Part shown: positions 23,757-32,835 of the stretch, one piece after another
Layout: each line of letters opens with the position of its first letter
Position numbering within the stretch: position 1 is the first letter of the stretch
Origin: Roseospira navarrensis
GTDB lineage: Bacteria; Pseudomonadota; Alphaproteobacteria; Rhodospirillales; Rhodospirillaceae
Direction of reading: 5' to 3'
Assembly (NCBI RefSeq): GCF_009601025.1
Contig: NZ_WIVE01000043.1
Span: forward strand, 1 to 36,412
Length of the DNA stretch: 36,412 bases
The notes under the pieces: generated by a model
What the model saw: the letters and a program-made list of their open reading frames with translations, nothing else
Database searches by the model: none
Told to the model about the DNA's origin: nothing
Made by a program: the position numbers and the translations under genes

Positions 23757-26189
23757 ATGCTTCGCACGATTTCCCGCCGTCTTGCCGATCCCGGGGCCGT
23801 GCCGGCCCCTCGCCCCCGCCGCCCGGCGCTCTGGAAGGGCGCGGCCGCCGGCGTCGCGGCCGGGCTCGCGGTCGCCGCCGTGGCCGCGCCGCCCGCCGTC
23901 GCCCAGTCCGAGGCCCCGCGCAAGTCCCAGGGCTCGCGGGTGGCGGCCAACCTGCCCGCCCTGCCCGTGCTTGATCCCGCGCTCAACCCGGACGTCGGCG
24001 TCGGCCTGCTGGCCGCCCAGGTGCGCGAGCGGATCCTGCTGTCGCTGCGCCTGATGTTCTCCGCCACCCAGGGCGACGTGTTCGCCACGGACGGGCCGAT
24101 CACCGCCGAGGAGACGCCGGAGGGCGGCGCCTTCATCACCTTTCCGGAACTGACGCTGCGGGTCTACTCGGCCGCCGGCTTCCCGACGCTGATCTCGGTG
24201 GGCGACCTGGAGGTGGGCGCCAGCAACCGGCCCGACGGCGACATCGAGTACCAGTATCGCCTGGATGCGCCGATCACCGTGTTCTCGGAAGAAGGCAAGG
24301 TCGGCGAAATCACCTATGACACCATCTCGGCCCGCGGCCTGATCCGCCCGGACCAGCCGTTCTTCGGCGACGACAGCCTGACCCTGAAAGGGATTTCGGT
24401 CTCGGTGGCGGAGGACACCCGGGACCCGGTCGTCTTCACCATCGGCGACGGCACCCTGACGCTGGAGTCCACCGTCTCGGACAGTGGCCGCTTCAACGCC
24501 GATCTGGCCGCGCAGATGACCGACGTCGGCATCGCCCAGGGCGAGCACGACCCGACCATCGCGATCACCGGGATGGATGCCACGCTGACCTATGACGACG
24601 TGCCGGCCGGATACATGGATCTGTTCCGCATGATGGGCACGGACCCGCGCCTGCCGACCTACGAGCAGATGATGGACCGCATGGGCCGCGTCTACAGCAC
24701 CGAAGTGCTGGGGACCAGCGAGGCCAGCTTGGATCTCTCCGGCATCGAGATCTATCTGTCGCCCGCCGAGTCGGTGACCTTCGACACCATCGGCATGGAG
24801 ATGACCGCCAGCGAGGTCGCCGGCGGCACGCCCTCCGGCCGCTTCGCGTTCTCCCTGGACGGCCTGCGCACGCGGGGCGCGACCCTTGAGAATCAGGTGG
24901 ATCTGGGCGCGTTGCGCATGTCCACCGAGGGCGAGGGGCTGGGCACGGAGCGCCTGCGGGCCTTCATGGGCGCGTTCATGCCCCTGGCCAACGAGATGCA
25001 GGTCTACAGTCAGGCGAACGCCGACGCCGAAATGCCGGAACCGCCGCCGCCGGAGCTGATGTCGCGCATGTTCGGCCTGTATGCCGGCCTGATCCGCGAC
25101 ATGCGGCTGGGCTCCGTGAACAGCGAAATCCTGATGTCGGGGTTGAACGTGCGCGAGCGCGGCCAGCCCGTGTTCGCCCTGGAGCGGATGGAACTGACCG
25201 GCGGCCTGGAGGAGGATGAGCGCGGCTTCGCCGACGGGCCGTCGCGGCTGATGATGACCGGCCTGGAGATCAACGACGCCGAGGCCGGCCCGCCGGTCAG
25301 CATCGGGCTGGTCGATGTGGACACCATGACCGAGGATCTGGACCTGCCGGCCCTGCGCGAAATGGCCGCGCAGTCGCTGGAGGCGTTCCAGGCGGAACTC
25401 GATGCGCGCGGCGTGGACGCCATGGCCAGCGACGCGCCGTTCCTGAAGATCCTGGAGATCCTGAGCGCCATCAACGAGACCGCGACGGTCGCAGGCGGCA
25501 CCGCCAAGATCCGCATCGAGGACGTCGCCATCGGCACCGACATGAACCCCATGGGCGGGCTGGCGGCCTTCGGCCTGGACTTCGGCATGCCGGCGGCCGC
25601 ACCGGGCGTGGACGTGACGGACGCCACCCTGTCCATGGACATGAAGGGCCTGGACCTGGGGCCCATGGCCGCCATGGCCGCGCCCCCGGAGATCATCCCC
25701 AGCGAGGCCAGCTTCACGCTGGACGGCAGCCGGCTGCCGATCCCGGCGCTGTCGCGCATGGGCATGGGCGACCCGATGAACCCGGGCGCGTCCGAAGCCG
25801 ACATGGAAGCGGAAATGGCGCGCCTGCTGCAGACGCACCGTCCGGTGTTCGACCTGGAGTCCCTGACCATCGGCGCCCCGGCCTATCGGGTCGAGGGCGG
25901 CGGCAACGTGGCGGTCTCCGGCATGATGCCGCAGCAGGTGGCGGGCGGCTTCTCGCTGTCCGTGTCCGGCCTGGACGAGACCATGGCGCTGTTGCAGGAG
26001 CGGGCCAAGACCGACCCGACCATGCAGCAGCCGCTGCTCGTGCTGGTGGCGCTGCGCGGCCTGGCCCGTCAGGACTCGCCGGGCTCGCATCTCTATGACA
26101 TCGAGATCTCGCCGCAACAGGGGGTGCTCATCAACGGAACCCCGGCGGCGGCGCTGATGATGGGGGGCGGCGCCCCGCCCCCGCAATAG
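23757..26189 (+). CDS. Large exported beta-rich protein of unknown function
   Basis: I do not recognise a named family. The 810-residue product has a long basic N-terminus followed by a hydrophobic signal core (WKGAAAGVAAGLAVAAVAAP) with likely cleavage after AVA (about residue 49). The rest is predicted extracytoplasmic, acidic, rich in Met, Asp and Gly, and made of repeated amphipathic beta segments alternating with short helices (DGPITAEETPEGGAFITFPELTL; IEYQYRLDAPITV; TLTLESTVSD). This resembles the layout of DUF945/YdgA- or AsmA-like periplasmic proteins, an analogy only. No second membrane helix is visible. ATG 23757 has a GGGAAGGG site about 8 bases upstream; ATG 23724 is an alternative. 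It is followed after 37 bp by an ExeA-like ATPase, probably in the same operon. Confidence 0.85.
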   Translation: MLRTISRRLADPGAVPAPRPRRPALWKGAAAGVAAGLAVAAVAAPPAVAQSEAPRKSQGSRVAANLPALPVLDPALNPDVGVGLLAAQVRERILLSLRLMFSATQGDVFATDGPITAEETPEGGAFITFPELTLRVYSAAGFPTLISVGDLEVGASNRPDGDIEYQYRLDAPITVFSEEGKVGEITYDTISARGLIRPDQPFFGDDSLTLKGISVSVAEDTRDPVVFTIGDGTLTLESTVSDSGRFNADLAAQMTDVGIAQGEHDPTIAITGMDATLTYDDVPAGYMDLFRMMGTDPRLPTYEQMMDRMGRVYSTEVLGTSEASLDLSGIEIYLSPAESVTFDTIGMEMTASEVAGGTPSGRFAFSLDGLRTRGATLENQVDLGALRMSTEGEGLGTERLRAFMGAFMPLANEMQVYSQANADAEMPEPPPPELMSRMFGLYAGLIRDMRLGSVNSEILMSGLNVRERGQPVFALERMELTGGLEEDERGFADGPSRLMMTGLEINDAEAGPPVSIGLVDVDTMTEDLDLPALREMAAQSLEAFQAELDARGVDAMASDAPFLKILEILSAINETATVAGGTAKIRIEDVAIGTDMNPMGGLAAFGLDFGMPAAAPGVDVTDATLSMDMKGLDLGPMAAMAAPPEIIPSEASFTLDGSRLPIPALSRMGMGDPMNPGASEADMEAEMARLLQTHRPVFDLESLTIGAPAYRVEGGGNVAVSGMMPQQVAGGFSLSVSGLDETMALLQERAKTDPTMQQPLLVLVALRGLARQDSPGSHLYDIEISPQQGVLINGTPAAALMMGGGAPPPQ

Positions 26190-26226
26190 GCGCGGTGGAG
26201 ACGCCGCAGGTGTATACGGTGCCACG

Positions 26227-28623
26227 ATGAGCGATCCAGACAGGCCCGCCGAGCCCCCCGAGTCCCTCCAGACCCCGGCCCCCCCGCCGGTCGCCGAACC
26301 CGGCGGGGGCGAGGCCGCTCCCGGCCCGACCGACCCCGAGGCGCCGGCCTACCTGGATCCGTTCGGGTTTCGGCGGGCGCCGTTCTCCGAGGCCGCCCGG
26401 CCGGCGGTCCCCTATGTCCCGGACGGCGGCCCCGATCCGGTGGAGGCGGTGGAAGGCGCGCTGGGCACGGCCCTGACGGCGGCCACCGACGCGGCGGCGG
26501 AGCCGGAAGGCTGGATCGTGGCCCTGATCGGCCCGGCCGGTGTGGGCAAGAGCCTGACCGTCCACTTCCTGGCCCGACGCCTGAAGGACCGTCGCGCCGT
26601 CGGGTATCTGAACGGCCTGGAGGCAGCCCACCAGGGCGCCCGCTGGGACGCATCGGCGGCCCTGTGCCGGGCCTTTGGCCTGCCCGCGGACGGCGCGCCG
26701 TCGGAGACCCAGCGCACCCTGCGCATTTTCCTGGAAGACCGCTGGGCGCGGGGCCAGCAGGGGCTTTTGATCGTGGACGAGGCCCAGGCCCTCGGCGTGG
26801 TGGGCTTGGATGCGCTGGCCGTGCTGGCGACCTCCTTGGTGCGCGACGGCGGCCAGCCGCCGCTTCAGGTCGCGCTGGCGGGCCCCGACACCCTCTCCGA
26901 CATGCTGGAGCGCCCCACCCTGCGCACCCTCGCCGGAGGGCTGGCGGCGACGGTGCGGATCGGGCCGTTCACGGCGGCCCAGGCGGTGGAGTACATGGAC
27001 CACCGCATCATGCTCGCCCGGCGCATGGACGTGGACTTCGACCCGATCACGGCCGAGGCCAAGGCCCTGATCGCGCAGGCCGCCCAGGGCGTGCCCGGGC
27101 GGATCAACGCGCTGTGCGACGCCGCCCTGGCCCTGACCGCCGAGGACGCCCTGCCCCGGGTGGGCGTGCAGCAGGCGAGCGAGGCCATCGAGCGCCTGAT
27201 GCCGGAGGCGACACCGGCGGACCCGGCCGCGCCCGCCACCCTGCGCGCCGAGGTCGGGGACCGTCCGCCCCGCACGCTGCCGGGCCGCGACGACGGGGGC
27301 GAGCGGTCGGGGCGGTGGCGGCGCGTGGCCGCCGGGCTCGCGCTGGTGGCGCTCTTGGGCGGCGGCGGGTGGCTGCTCGTGCGGGACCCGGCCGCGCTCG
27401 ACCGGGTGGGCGACGTGGCCCGGACGCTTGCTGACCGCGGCTCGGCCCTGCTGACCGGCGAGGACACCGCGCAAACAGAGGAGGCCGCCGCGCCCGCGCC
27501 GGATGTAACGTCGTTCGAGAACGCGCCACCCGCTCAGGACGCCCCGACGGACGACACGACGGACGACACGGCGGCCGCCGCGACGGACGACACGACGGCC
27601 GCGGACATGCCCCCCGCCGCCATGACGCAGGGCGGAACGACCGGCGCGCCGGACCCGCAGCCGCCTCCGGACGCACCGGCGACGACACCCGACGCCGGGC
27701 CGCACCTGGAGCCCCCGGCCATCCCGCCGGCCCCCCGGACCGTGCCCGAGGACGAACGGGTCGCCGAGGTGCTGGCCCGCCTGCAGGCCCTGCGCGCGCA
27801 GACCGGATCTCGCACCGACGCCGAGACGCCGCGCGCGGACGTGCGCCCGCCGGATCCGGAGGACGCCGCGCCCGGCGCGCCGGGCGATGCGAACCCCGCG
27901 CCCGAGAGCGTCGCGGCCCTGCCGATGGACTCCGCCGCGCCACCACCGCCCGCACCGACGGATCCGGACCCGGTCCCCGCCCCGCCCCTGGCCGATCCCT
28001 GGGCGGGTCAGGCCCCCACGCCCGGAGAGGCGGACGACCGCGCGACCGAGGCCCCCCAGGATACGGTGATGGCTCCTGCACCGGCGGAGACGAACGAGTC
28101 GGCCGACGAACCGACGGCCCCTGAAATGGCCGCGCCGTCCCCTGAGACGGCCGAGGCGCCGACGCCACCCGAACCGGACTCGGCACCGGACGCGGCACCC
28201 GAACCGGACCGTCAGCCGGAGCCGGTCCCCCCCGTCGCGGATGCCGAACCACCCACAGAAGAGCCGCCGCCGGCCCCCGAGATCCCGCCGGCCGCCGTCG
28301 CGGCCCTCGATCCGGCGGCGGACCCTGGTCCGGAGGCCGCCGCATCCGCCTCGGACGGGTCCCGGTCCGTGCCACCGCCACCCACCGCCAAGCCGGCCGC
28401 GCCGCCCCGTCCCGACCCTGCGCCTGTCCAGGCCGCACCGGCCTCGACGGGCGCGCCCGATCCCGCCCGCGCGGCCCGCGTCCGGCAGCGCGCCGAGGCG
28501 GACCGGCAGGCCACGGCGACCCTCAACGCCCTCAGCCTGGAGGCCGCGCGCAGCGGACGCACCTTGCCGCTGGACAGCCAGGTCGGCGACCCGCCGATCC
28601 CTCTGCCCCCGGCAGAGGAATGA
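26227..28623 (+). CDS. ExeA-like AAA ATPase with single TM and long disordered tail
   Basis: The 798-residue protein has a Pro-rich N-terminus (1-40), then YLDPFGFRRAPFSEAA, the entry signature of ExeA/GspA ATPases. Walker A is GPAGVGKS (102-109) and Walker B LLIVDEAQ (180-187), with sensor-like VALAGPDTL and a C-terminal helical lid (QGVPGRINALCDAAL). A transmembrane segment (about 367-386) is followed by some 410 residues of Pro/Ala/Glu/Asp-rich low complexity, including tandem DDTT-type repeats near 440-460, and ends in a short basic helical region (PARAARVRQRAEADRQ). In ExeA relatives the periplasmic part binds peptidoglycan, but no such domain is visible here. It probably works with the exported protein encoded upstream. 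Confidence 0.88.
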   Translation: MSDPDRPAEPPESLQTPAPPPVAEPGGGEAAPGPTDPEAPAYLDPFGFRRAPFSEAARPAVPYVPDGGPDPVEAVEGALGTALTAATDAAAEPEGWIVALIGPAGVGKSLTVHFLARRLKDRRAVGYLNGLEAAHQGARWDASAALCRAFGLPADGAPSETQRTLRIFLEDRWARGQQGLLIVDEAQALGVVGLDALAVLATSLVRDGGQPPLQVALAGPDTLSDMLERPTLRTLAGGLAATVRIGPFTAAQAVEYMDHRIMLARRMDVDFDPITAEAKALIAQAAQGVPGRINALCDAALALTAEDALPRVGVQQASEAIERLMPEATPADPAAPATLRAEVGDRPPRTLPGRDDGGERSGRWRRVAAGLALVALLGGGGWLLVRDPAALDRVGDVARTLADRGSALLTGEDTAQTEEAAAPAPDVTSFENAPPAQDAPTDDTTDDTAAAATDDTTAADMPPAAMTQGGTTGAPDPQPPPDAPATTPDAGPHLEPPAIPPAPRTVPEDERVAEVLARLQALRAQTGSRTDAETPRADVRPPDPEDAAPGAPGDANPAPESVAALPMDSAAPPPPAPTDPDPVPAPPLADPWAGQAPTPGEADDRATEAPQDTVMAPAPAETNESADEPTAPEMAAPSPETAEAPTPPEPDSAPDAAPEPDRQPEPVPPVADAEPPTEEPPPAPEIPPAAVAALDPAADPGPEAAASASDGSRSVPPPPTAKPAAPPRPDPAPVQAAPASTGAPDPARAARVRQRAEADRQATATLNALSLEAARSGRTLPLDSQVGDPPIPLPPAEE

Positions 28624-28946
28624 TGCCGCCCGGGTGTGCGACGCCGCGATGGTGGTGCCCTCGCCTCACCCCCCGCGCTTCGCGCAGCCCTGACGCTGGA
28701 CCACCCCCATTTGCTCCGGGATTGAAACAACAATTCGCCCGGAGGCCCGTCCGGGACCAGATCCTTGCTTTGCGTGGATCAGGAATCCCACTATGGTGCA
28801 CGGAAGTCGGCGCAAGGGGGGGCTTTGACGCGGCGCACGCCACGCGGCCTCCCTCCGTCGAAAGAGTGATCCCGTCCCGGGCCTGATCCGGATCGTTCCG
28901 GACCGTCTGGACGGTGCGAACCCGAGGTTTTTAGGGAGGAACCACC
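28624..28946. other. Intergenic region upstream of the TRAP operon
   Basis: These 323 bp separate the ATPase gene from dctP. I see no coding sequence. They contain a promoter candidate (28770-28797) and a strong AGGGAGGA ribosome site just before dctP. Confidence 0.6.
28770..28797 (+). promoter_or_regulatory. Promoter candidate for dctPQM
   Basis: TTGCGT (28770-28775) and TATGGT (28792-28797) with a 16-bp spacer. This leaves a leader of about 140 bases before dctP. dct operons are often sigma54-dependent via DctD or controlled by DctSR; I did not find a convincing TGGCAC-N5-TTGCA site. Confidence 0.35.
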
Positions 28947-29963
28947 ATGAAACATCTCAAGACCACGCTGGCCACGGCCGGCGTCGCGCTCGGTCTGGCC
29001 CTGGCTCCGGCCTCGGCCGCCTGGGCGGCCTGCGACGAGGGTGAGATCGTCATCAAGTTCAGCCACGTCACCAACACCGACAAGCACCCGAAGGGCATCG
29101 CGGCGTCCCTGCTGGCCGATCGGGTGAACGAGGAGATGGACGGCAAGGCCTGCATGGAGGTCTATCCGAACTCCACCCTCTACAACGACGACAAGGTGCT
29201 GGAGGCCATGCTGGCCGGCGACGTGCAGATGGCCGCGCCGTCCCTGTCCAAGTTCGAGAAGTTCACCAAGAAGTTCCGCCTGTTCGATCTGCCGTTCGTG
29301 TTCGAGGACATCGAGGCGGTCAACCGCTTCCAGAACTCCGAGGACGGTCAGGCCCTGATGGAATCCATGCAGCGGCGCGGCCTGCTGGGCGTCGCCTTCT
29401 GGCACAACGGCATGAAGCAGATGTCGGCCAACGAGCCGCTGCTGCTGCCCGAGGACGCCGAAGGCCTGAAGTTCCGCATCCAGGCGTCCGACGTGCTGCA
29501 GGCGCAGTTCGAGGCGCTGGGCGCCAACCCGCAGAAGATGGCCTTCTCCGAGGTGTACGGCGCGCTGCAGCAGGGCGTCGTGGACGGCCAGGAGAACACC
29601 TGGTCCAACATCTACGGCCAGAAGTTCTTCGAGGTGCAGGACGGCATCACCGAAACCAACCACGGCATCCTGGACTATCTGGTTGTGACCTCCGCCGAGT
29701 GGTGGGACGGCCTGCCCGATGACGTGCGCGACCAGCTCGCCACCATCCTGGCCGAGGTGACCGAGACCCGGAACGCCGAGTCCTACAACGTCAACCAGCG
29801 CAACAAGCAGCTCATCGTCGAGGCCGGCGGCGTCGTCCGCACCCTGACCCCCGAGCAGCGGGCCCAGTGGGTCGAGGCCATGCGCCCGGTGTGGGAGCAG
29901 TTCATGGATGACATCGGCGAGGACCTGCTGAACGCCGCTCTGTCCTACAACGTCGCGAACTAA
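28947..29963 (+). CDS. dctP: TRAP transporter periplasmic binding protein DctP
   Basis: This is the periplasmic receptor for C4-dicarboxylates or related carboxylates. The 338-residue protein has a Sec signal ending near AAWA (about 27). The mature protein starts with the typical IVIKFSHVTNTDKHPKG, and further on carries GLKFRIQASDVLQAQFEALGA, whose Arg binds the substrate carboxylate in this family, followed by SEVYGALQQGVVDGQENTWSNI. The ribosome site AGGGAGGA is excellent. dctQ and dctM follow; a stable hairpin separates dctP from dctQ, consistent with the higher expression usual for the binding protein. The substrate is inferred from overall resemblance to DctP, not proven. Confidence 0.95.
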   Translation: MKHLKTTLATAGVALGLALAPASAAWAACDEGEIVIKFSHVTNTDKHPKGIAASLLADRVNEEMDGKACMEVYPNSTLYNDDKVLEAMLAGDVQMAAPSLSKFEKFTKKFRLFDLPFVFEDIEAVNRFQNSEDGQALMESMQRRGLLGVAFWHNGMKQMSANEPLLLPEDAEGLKFRIQASDVLQAQFEALGANPQKMAFSEVYGALQQGVVDGQENTWSNIYGQKFFEVQDGITETNHGILDYLVVTSAEWWDGLPDDVRDQLATILAEVTETRNAESYNVNQRNKQLIVEAGGVVRTLTPEQRAQWVEAMRPVWEQFMDDIGEDLLNAALSYNVAN

Positions 29964-29991
29964 GACCGAACGAGCCGGCAACGGCCATCGG

Positions 29992-30032
29992 AACGACGGC
30001 GCCCTCGGAAGACCAACGGGGGCGCCGTCGTT
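29992..30032 (+). terminator. Intercistronic hairpin between dctP and dctQ
   Basis: A perfect 13-bp stem (AACGACGGCGCCC at 29992-30004 with 30020-30032) and a 15-base loop, without a following T-run. It probably attenuates read-through or protects the 3' end of the dctP message. Confidence 0.6.
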
Positions 30033-30084
30033 GCCTTGAGCACCCCGGGGTCGAGCCGGGGGCCATGTCGGGGGAGGATGCGTG

Positions 30085-30726
30085 ATGCAGTCCAGTTCAG
30101 CCGCACATCACAGCGACTTCGTGGACCGGATCGAACGGACCGGAATCGCCATCGCCCTCGGGCTGATGACGATCGTGACGTTCTCCAACGTGGTCGCGCG
30201 CTACGTGTTCAATTCCAACATCCTGTGGGCCCTTGAAACCACGGTGTTCCTGTTCGCCTGGCTGGTGCTGCTGGGCGCCTCGCACTGCGTGAAGATCTCG
30301 GCGCACATCGGCGTGGACCTGATCCAGAACCTGCTGCCACTGGGCATCCGCAAGGCCGTGATCCTGCTGTCCGTCGTCCTGTGCGTGGTCTTCAGCGTGC
30401 TGTTGCTGGTCGGGGCCTTCCAGTACTGGTGGCCGTTCGCGACCCAGCGGTCGTGGTACGAGGTGAACGACATTCCGATGGTGTTCTTCCCCGATCTGAT
30501 GGCGGAATGGTTCAACGAGGGCGAAGAGTACGAAAAGATGCCCCGGTTCATTCCTTATGCCGCGCTGCCCATCGGGATGGTCCTGCTGACCCTGCGCTTC
30601 CTGCAGGCCGGCTGGCACATCCTGACCGAACGCCGCAGCATGCTGATCGCGAGCCACGAGGCCGACGAGATGGTCGCCGAAGCCTCGGAAGAAACGCGCC
30701 GGCGCGATCAGGCCGGGGAGGGTTGA
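30085..30726 (+). CDS. dctQ: TRAP transporter small membrane subunit DctQ
   Basis: DctQ pairs with DctM in the inner membrane. The 213-residue protein has four predicted helices, including GIAIALGLMTIVTFSNVVARYVF with LWALETTVFLFAWLVLLGASHCV, and KAVILLSVVLCVVFSVLLLVGAFQYWW, and keeps the conserved AHIGVDLI loop. It carries a longer loop before helix 4 (EVNDIPMVFFPDLMAEWFNEGEEYEK), which is common to the C4-dicarboxylate type and absent in shorter DctQ proteins. ATG 30085 is chosen with GGGGGAGGA about 6-9 bases upstream; GTG 30082 is an alternative. dctM starts 4 bases after its stop. Confidence 0.93.
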   Translation: MQSSSAAHHSDFVDRIERTGIAIALGLMTIVTFSNVVARYVFNSNILWALETTVFLFAWLVLLGASHCVKISAHIGVDLIQNLLPLGIRKAVILLSVVLCVVFSVLLLVGAFQYWWPFATQRSWYEVNDIPMVFFPDLMAEWFNEGEEYEKMPRFIPYAALPIGMVLLTLRFLQAGWHILTERRSMLIASHEADEMVAEASEETRRRDQAGEG

Positions 30727-30730
30727 GACC

Positions 30731-32095
30731 ATGTCCGTCGTCTTTCTGTTCGTCATGGTCATCGGGTTCATGCTGCTCGGCGTGCCCATCGCCGTGTCGC
30801 TGGGCCTGTCCAGCACCATCTTCCTGATGATCTATTCCGACGCCTCGCTGGGCTCCATCGCGCAGACCCTGTTCAGCGCCTTCGACGGGCACTACACCCT
30901 GCTGGCGATCCCGTTCTTCATTCTGGCGTCCGCCTTCATGTCCACCGGCGGCGTGGCCCGGCGCATCATCCGCTTCGCCATCGCCTGCGTGGGCCACTTC
31001 AAGGGCGGTCTGGCCATCGCGGGCGTGTTCGCCTGCATGCTGTTCGCCGCCCTGTCCGGATCGTCGCCCGCCACCGTGGTGGCGATCGGCACCATCGTGA
31101 TCGCCGGCATGCGCCAGGTCGGCTACACCCGCGATTTCGCCGCCGGTGTCATCTGTAACGCGGGCACCCTGGGCATCCTGATCCCGCCGTCCATCGTGAT
31201 GGTGGTGTACGCGGCGTCCGTGGACGTCTCGGTCGGGCGCATGTTCCTGGCCGGCGTCATCCCGGGCCTGCTGGCCGGCCTGATGCTGATGATCGGGATC
31301 TACGTGATCGCCCGCATCCGCAACCTGCCGGCCCAGGACTGGGCCGGCTGGCGCGAGATCCTGTCGGCGGCCTGGGATGCCTCGTGGGGCCTGTTCCTGA
31401 TCGTCATCATCCTGGGCGGCATCTACGGCGGCGTGTTCACGCCCACCGAGGCCGCCGCGGTGGCCGCCGTCTATGCCTTCCTGATCGCCAACTTCGTCTA
31501 TCGGGACATGGGGCCGTTCTCGCAGGGCATCGGGCCGGTCCACAAGATCCCCTACAAGATCGTGCAGGTGCTCTGGCACGAGGACACGCGCAATTCCCTG
31601 TACGACGCCGGCAAGCTGACCATCATGCTGATGTTCATCATCGCCAACGCGCTGATCCTCAAGCACGTGCTGACCGAGGAGCAGATCCCGCAGATGATCG
31701 CGGGGGCGATGCTGGATGCCGGCTTCGGCCCCATCATGTTCCTGGTGATCGTCAACCTGATCCTGCTGATCGGCGGCCAGTTCATGGAGCCGTCGGGCCT
31801 GATCGTGATCGTGGCCCCGCTGGTGTTCCCGATCGCCATTGAACTCGGGATCGACCCGATCCACCTGGGCATCATCATGGTGGTGAACATGGAAATCGGC
31901 ATGATTACCCCGCCCGTGGGCCTGAACCTGTTCGTGACCTCCGGGGTGGCGGGCATGCCCATGTTCAGCGTGGTCAAGGCCGCGTTCCCGTTCCTGATGA
32001 TCCTGATCGTGTTCCTCATCCTGGTGACGTACGTGCCGTGGCTGTCCACTTTCCTGCCCACGATGATGATGGGTCCCGAGCTCATCACGCAATAG
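30731..32095 (+). CDS. dctM: TRAP transporter large permease DctM
   Basis: DctM forms the sodium-coupled transport channel. The 454-residue protein has about 12 hydrophobic segments and the family signatures FAALSGSSPATVVAIGTI, GTLGILIPPSIVMVVYA, GVFTPTEAAAVAAVYA and MITPPVGLNLFV. The family is typically 425-450 residues, so it is full-length. It begins 4 bases after dctQ. The 3' end overlaps the only canonical start of the following lipoprotein gene, read in another frame. Confidence 0.96.
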   Translation: MSVVFLFVMVIGFMLLGVPIAVSLGLSSTIFLMIYSDASLGSIAQTLFSAFDGHYTLLAIPFFILASAFMSTGGVARRIIRFAIACVGHFKGGLAIAGVFACMLFAALSGSSPATVVAIGTIVIAGMRQVGYTRDFAAGVICNAGTLGILIPPSIVMVVYAASVDVSVGRMFLAGVIPGLLAGLMLMIGIYVIARIRNLPAQDWAGWREILSAAWDASWGLFLIVIILGGIYGGVFTPTEAAAVAAVYAFLIANFVYRDMGPFSQGIGPVHKIPYKIVQVLWHEDTRNSLYDAGKLTIMLMFIIANALILKHVLTEEQIPQMIAGAMLDAGFGPIMFLVIVNLILLIGGQFMEPSGLIVIVAPLVFPIAIELGIDPIHLGIIMVVNMEIGMITPPVGLNLFVTSGVAGMPMFSVVKAAFPFLMILIVFLILVTYVPWLSTFLPTMMMGPELITQ

Positions 32096-32808
32096 CGACC
32101 GCCCCGTTCGCGGGGCGCGCCCGCCGCCTCCGGCCGTGCCGCCGGGGGCGGCGCGGGGCGCTCGCGGCGGGCCTGCTGCTCGGACTGGCCGGGACTGCGC
32201 TCGCGGGGTGCAGCCCGGTGGGCATGGCGGTCGGCGCGGGCGCCACCGTGGCCCGGGCCGCCAGCGAGGAACGCGGCCTGTCCGGCTATGCCAGCGATGC
32301 GGCGCTCCAGGCGGAGATCAACCGCCTGTGGCTGTCGCACGACGTGGACCTGTACCAGCGCGTGGACATGACCGTGCGCGAGCAGCGGGTGCTGCTGACC
32401 GGGGCGGTGCCGGACCCCCAGACCCGCATCGACGCGGTCCGGCTGGCCTGGCAGGCGCCGGGCGTGCGCGACGTCATCAACGAAATCAAGATCGACGACA
32501 CCTCCACCCTGGTGGACGAGACGGCGGACGCCGCCATCGCCACCAAGCTGGAAACGCGGCTGATGTTCGATCGCTCGATCCGGGCCATCAACTACAGCGT
32601 GGATGTGGTCAACGGCACGGTCTACCTGATGGGGGTCGCCCAGGATCAGGCGGAGCTGGACCGCGCCATCGCCTATGCCCGCGACATGCGAGGGGTGCGG
32701 GAGGTCGTCCCCCATGTGCGTCTGAAGGGCGAGGCGCCGCCGCCGGGCACGCGCCCCGATGGGGCCGAGCCCGCCGCGAACCCGTACACCGCCGCGCCGG
32801 TGCTCTGA
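32038..32808 (+). CDS. BON-domain lipoprotein (OsmY/YraP-like)
   Basis: This is a predicted envelope lipoprotein with two BON domains, which in relatives bind phospholipid or outer-membrane surfaces. The lipobox is LAGTALAGC, preceded by a Leu-rich core. BON 1 is at about 85-155 (YQRVDMTVREQRVLLTGAVPDPQTRIDAVRLA...GVRDVINEIKI) and BON 2 at about 165-235 (INYSVDVVNGTVYLMGVAQDQAELDRAIAYA...GVREVVPHVRLK). The only standard in-frame start is GTG 32038 inside dctM, giving an unusually long basic n-region of about 45 residues; a non-standard start (CTG) nearer the signal core would give a normal lipoprotein. Product length is 256 residues from GTG. Proximity to dctM suggests read-through but not shared function. 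Confidence 0.85.
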   Translation: MAVHFPAHDDDGSRAHHAIATAPFAGRARRLRPCRRGRRGALAAGLLLGLAGTALAGCSPVGMAVGAGATVARAASEERGLSGYASDAALQAEINRLWLSHDVDLYQRVDMTVREQRVLLTGAVPDPQTRIDAVRLAWQAPGVRDVINEIKIDDTSTLVDETADAAIATKLETRLMFDRSIRAINYSVDVVNGTVYLMGVAQDQAELDRAIAYARDMRGVREVVPHVRLKGEAPPPGTRPDGAEPAANPYTAAPVL

Positions 32809-32835
32809 TCCGGCTTCCGCTCACGCCGGACCGGA

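Noticed and set aside
27540-27610. CRISPR-like short repeats in the ATPase tail
   Set aside because: They are in-frame GACGGACGACAC-type codon repeats encoding Thr-Asp-Asp-Thr, without spacers of regular length.
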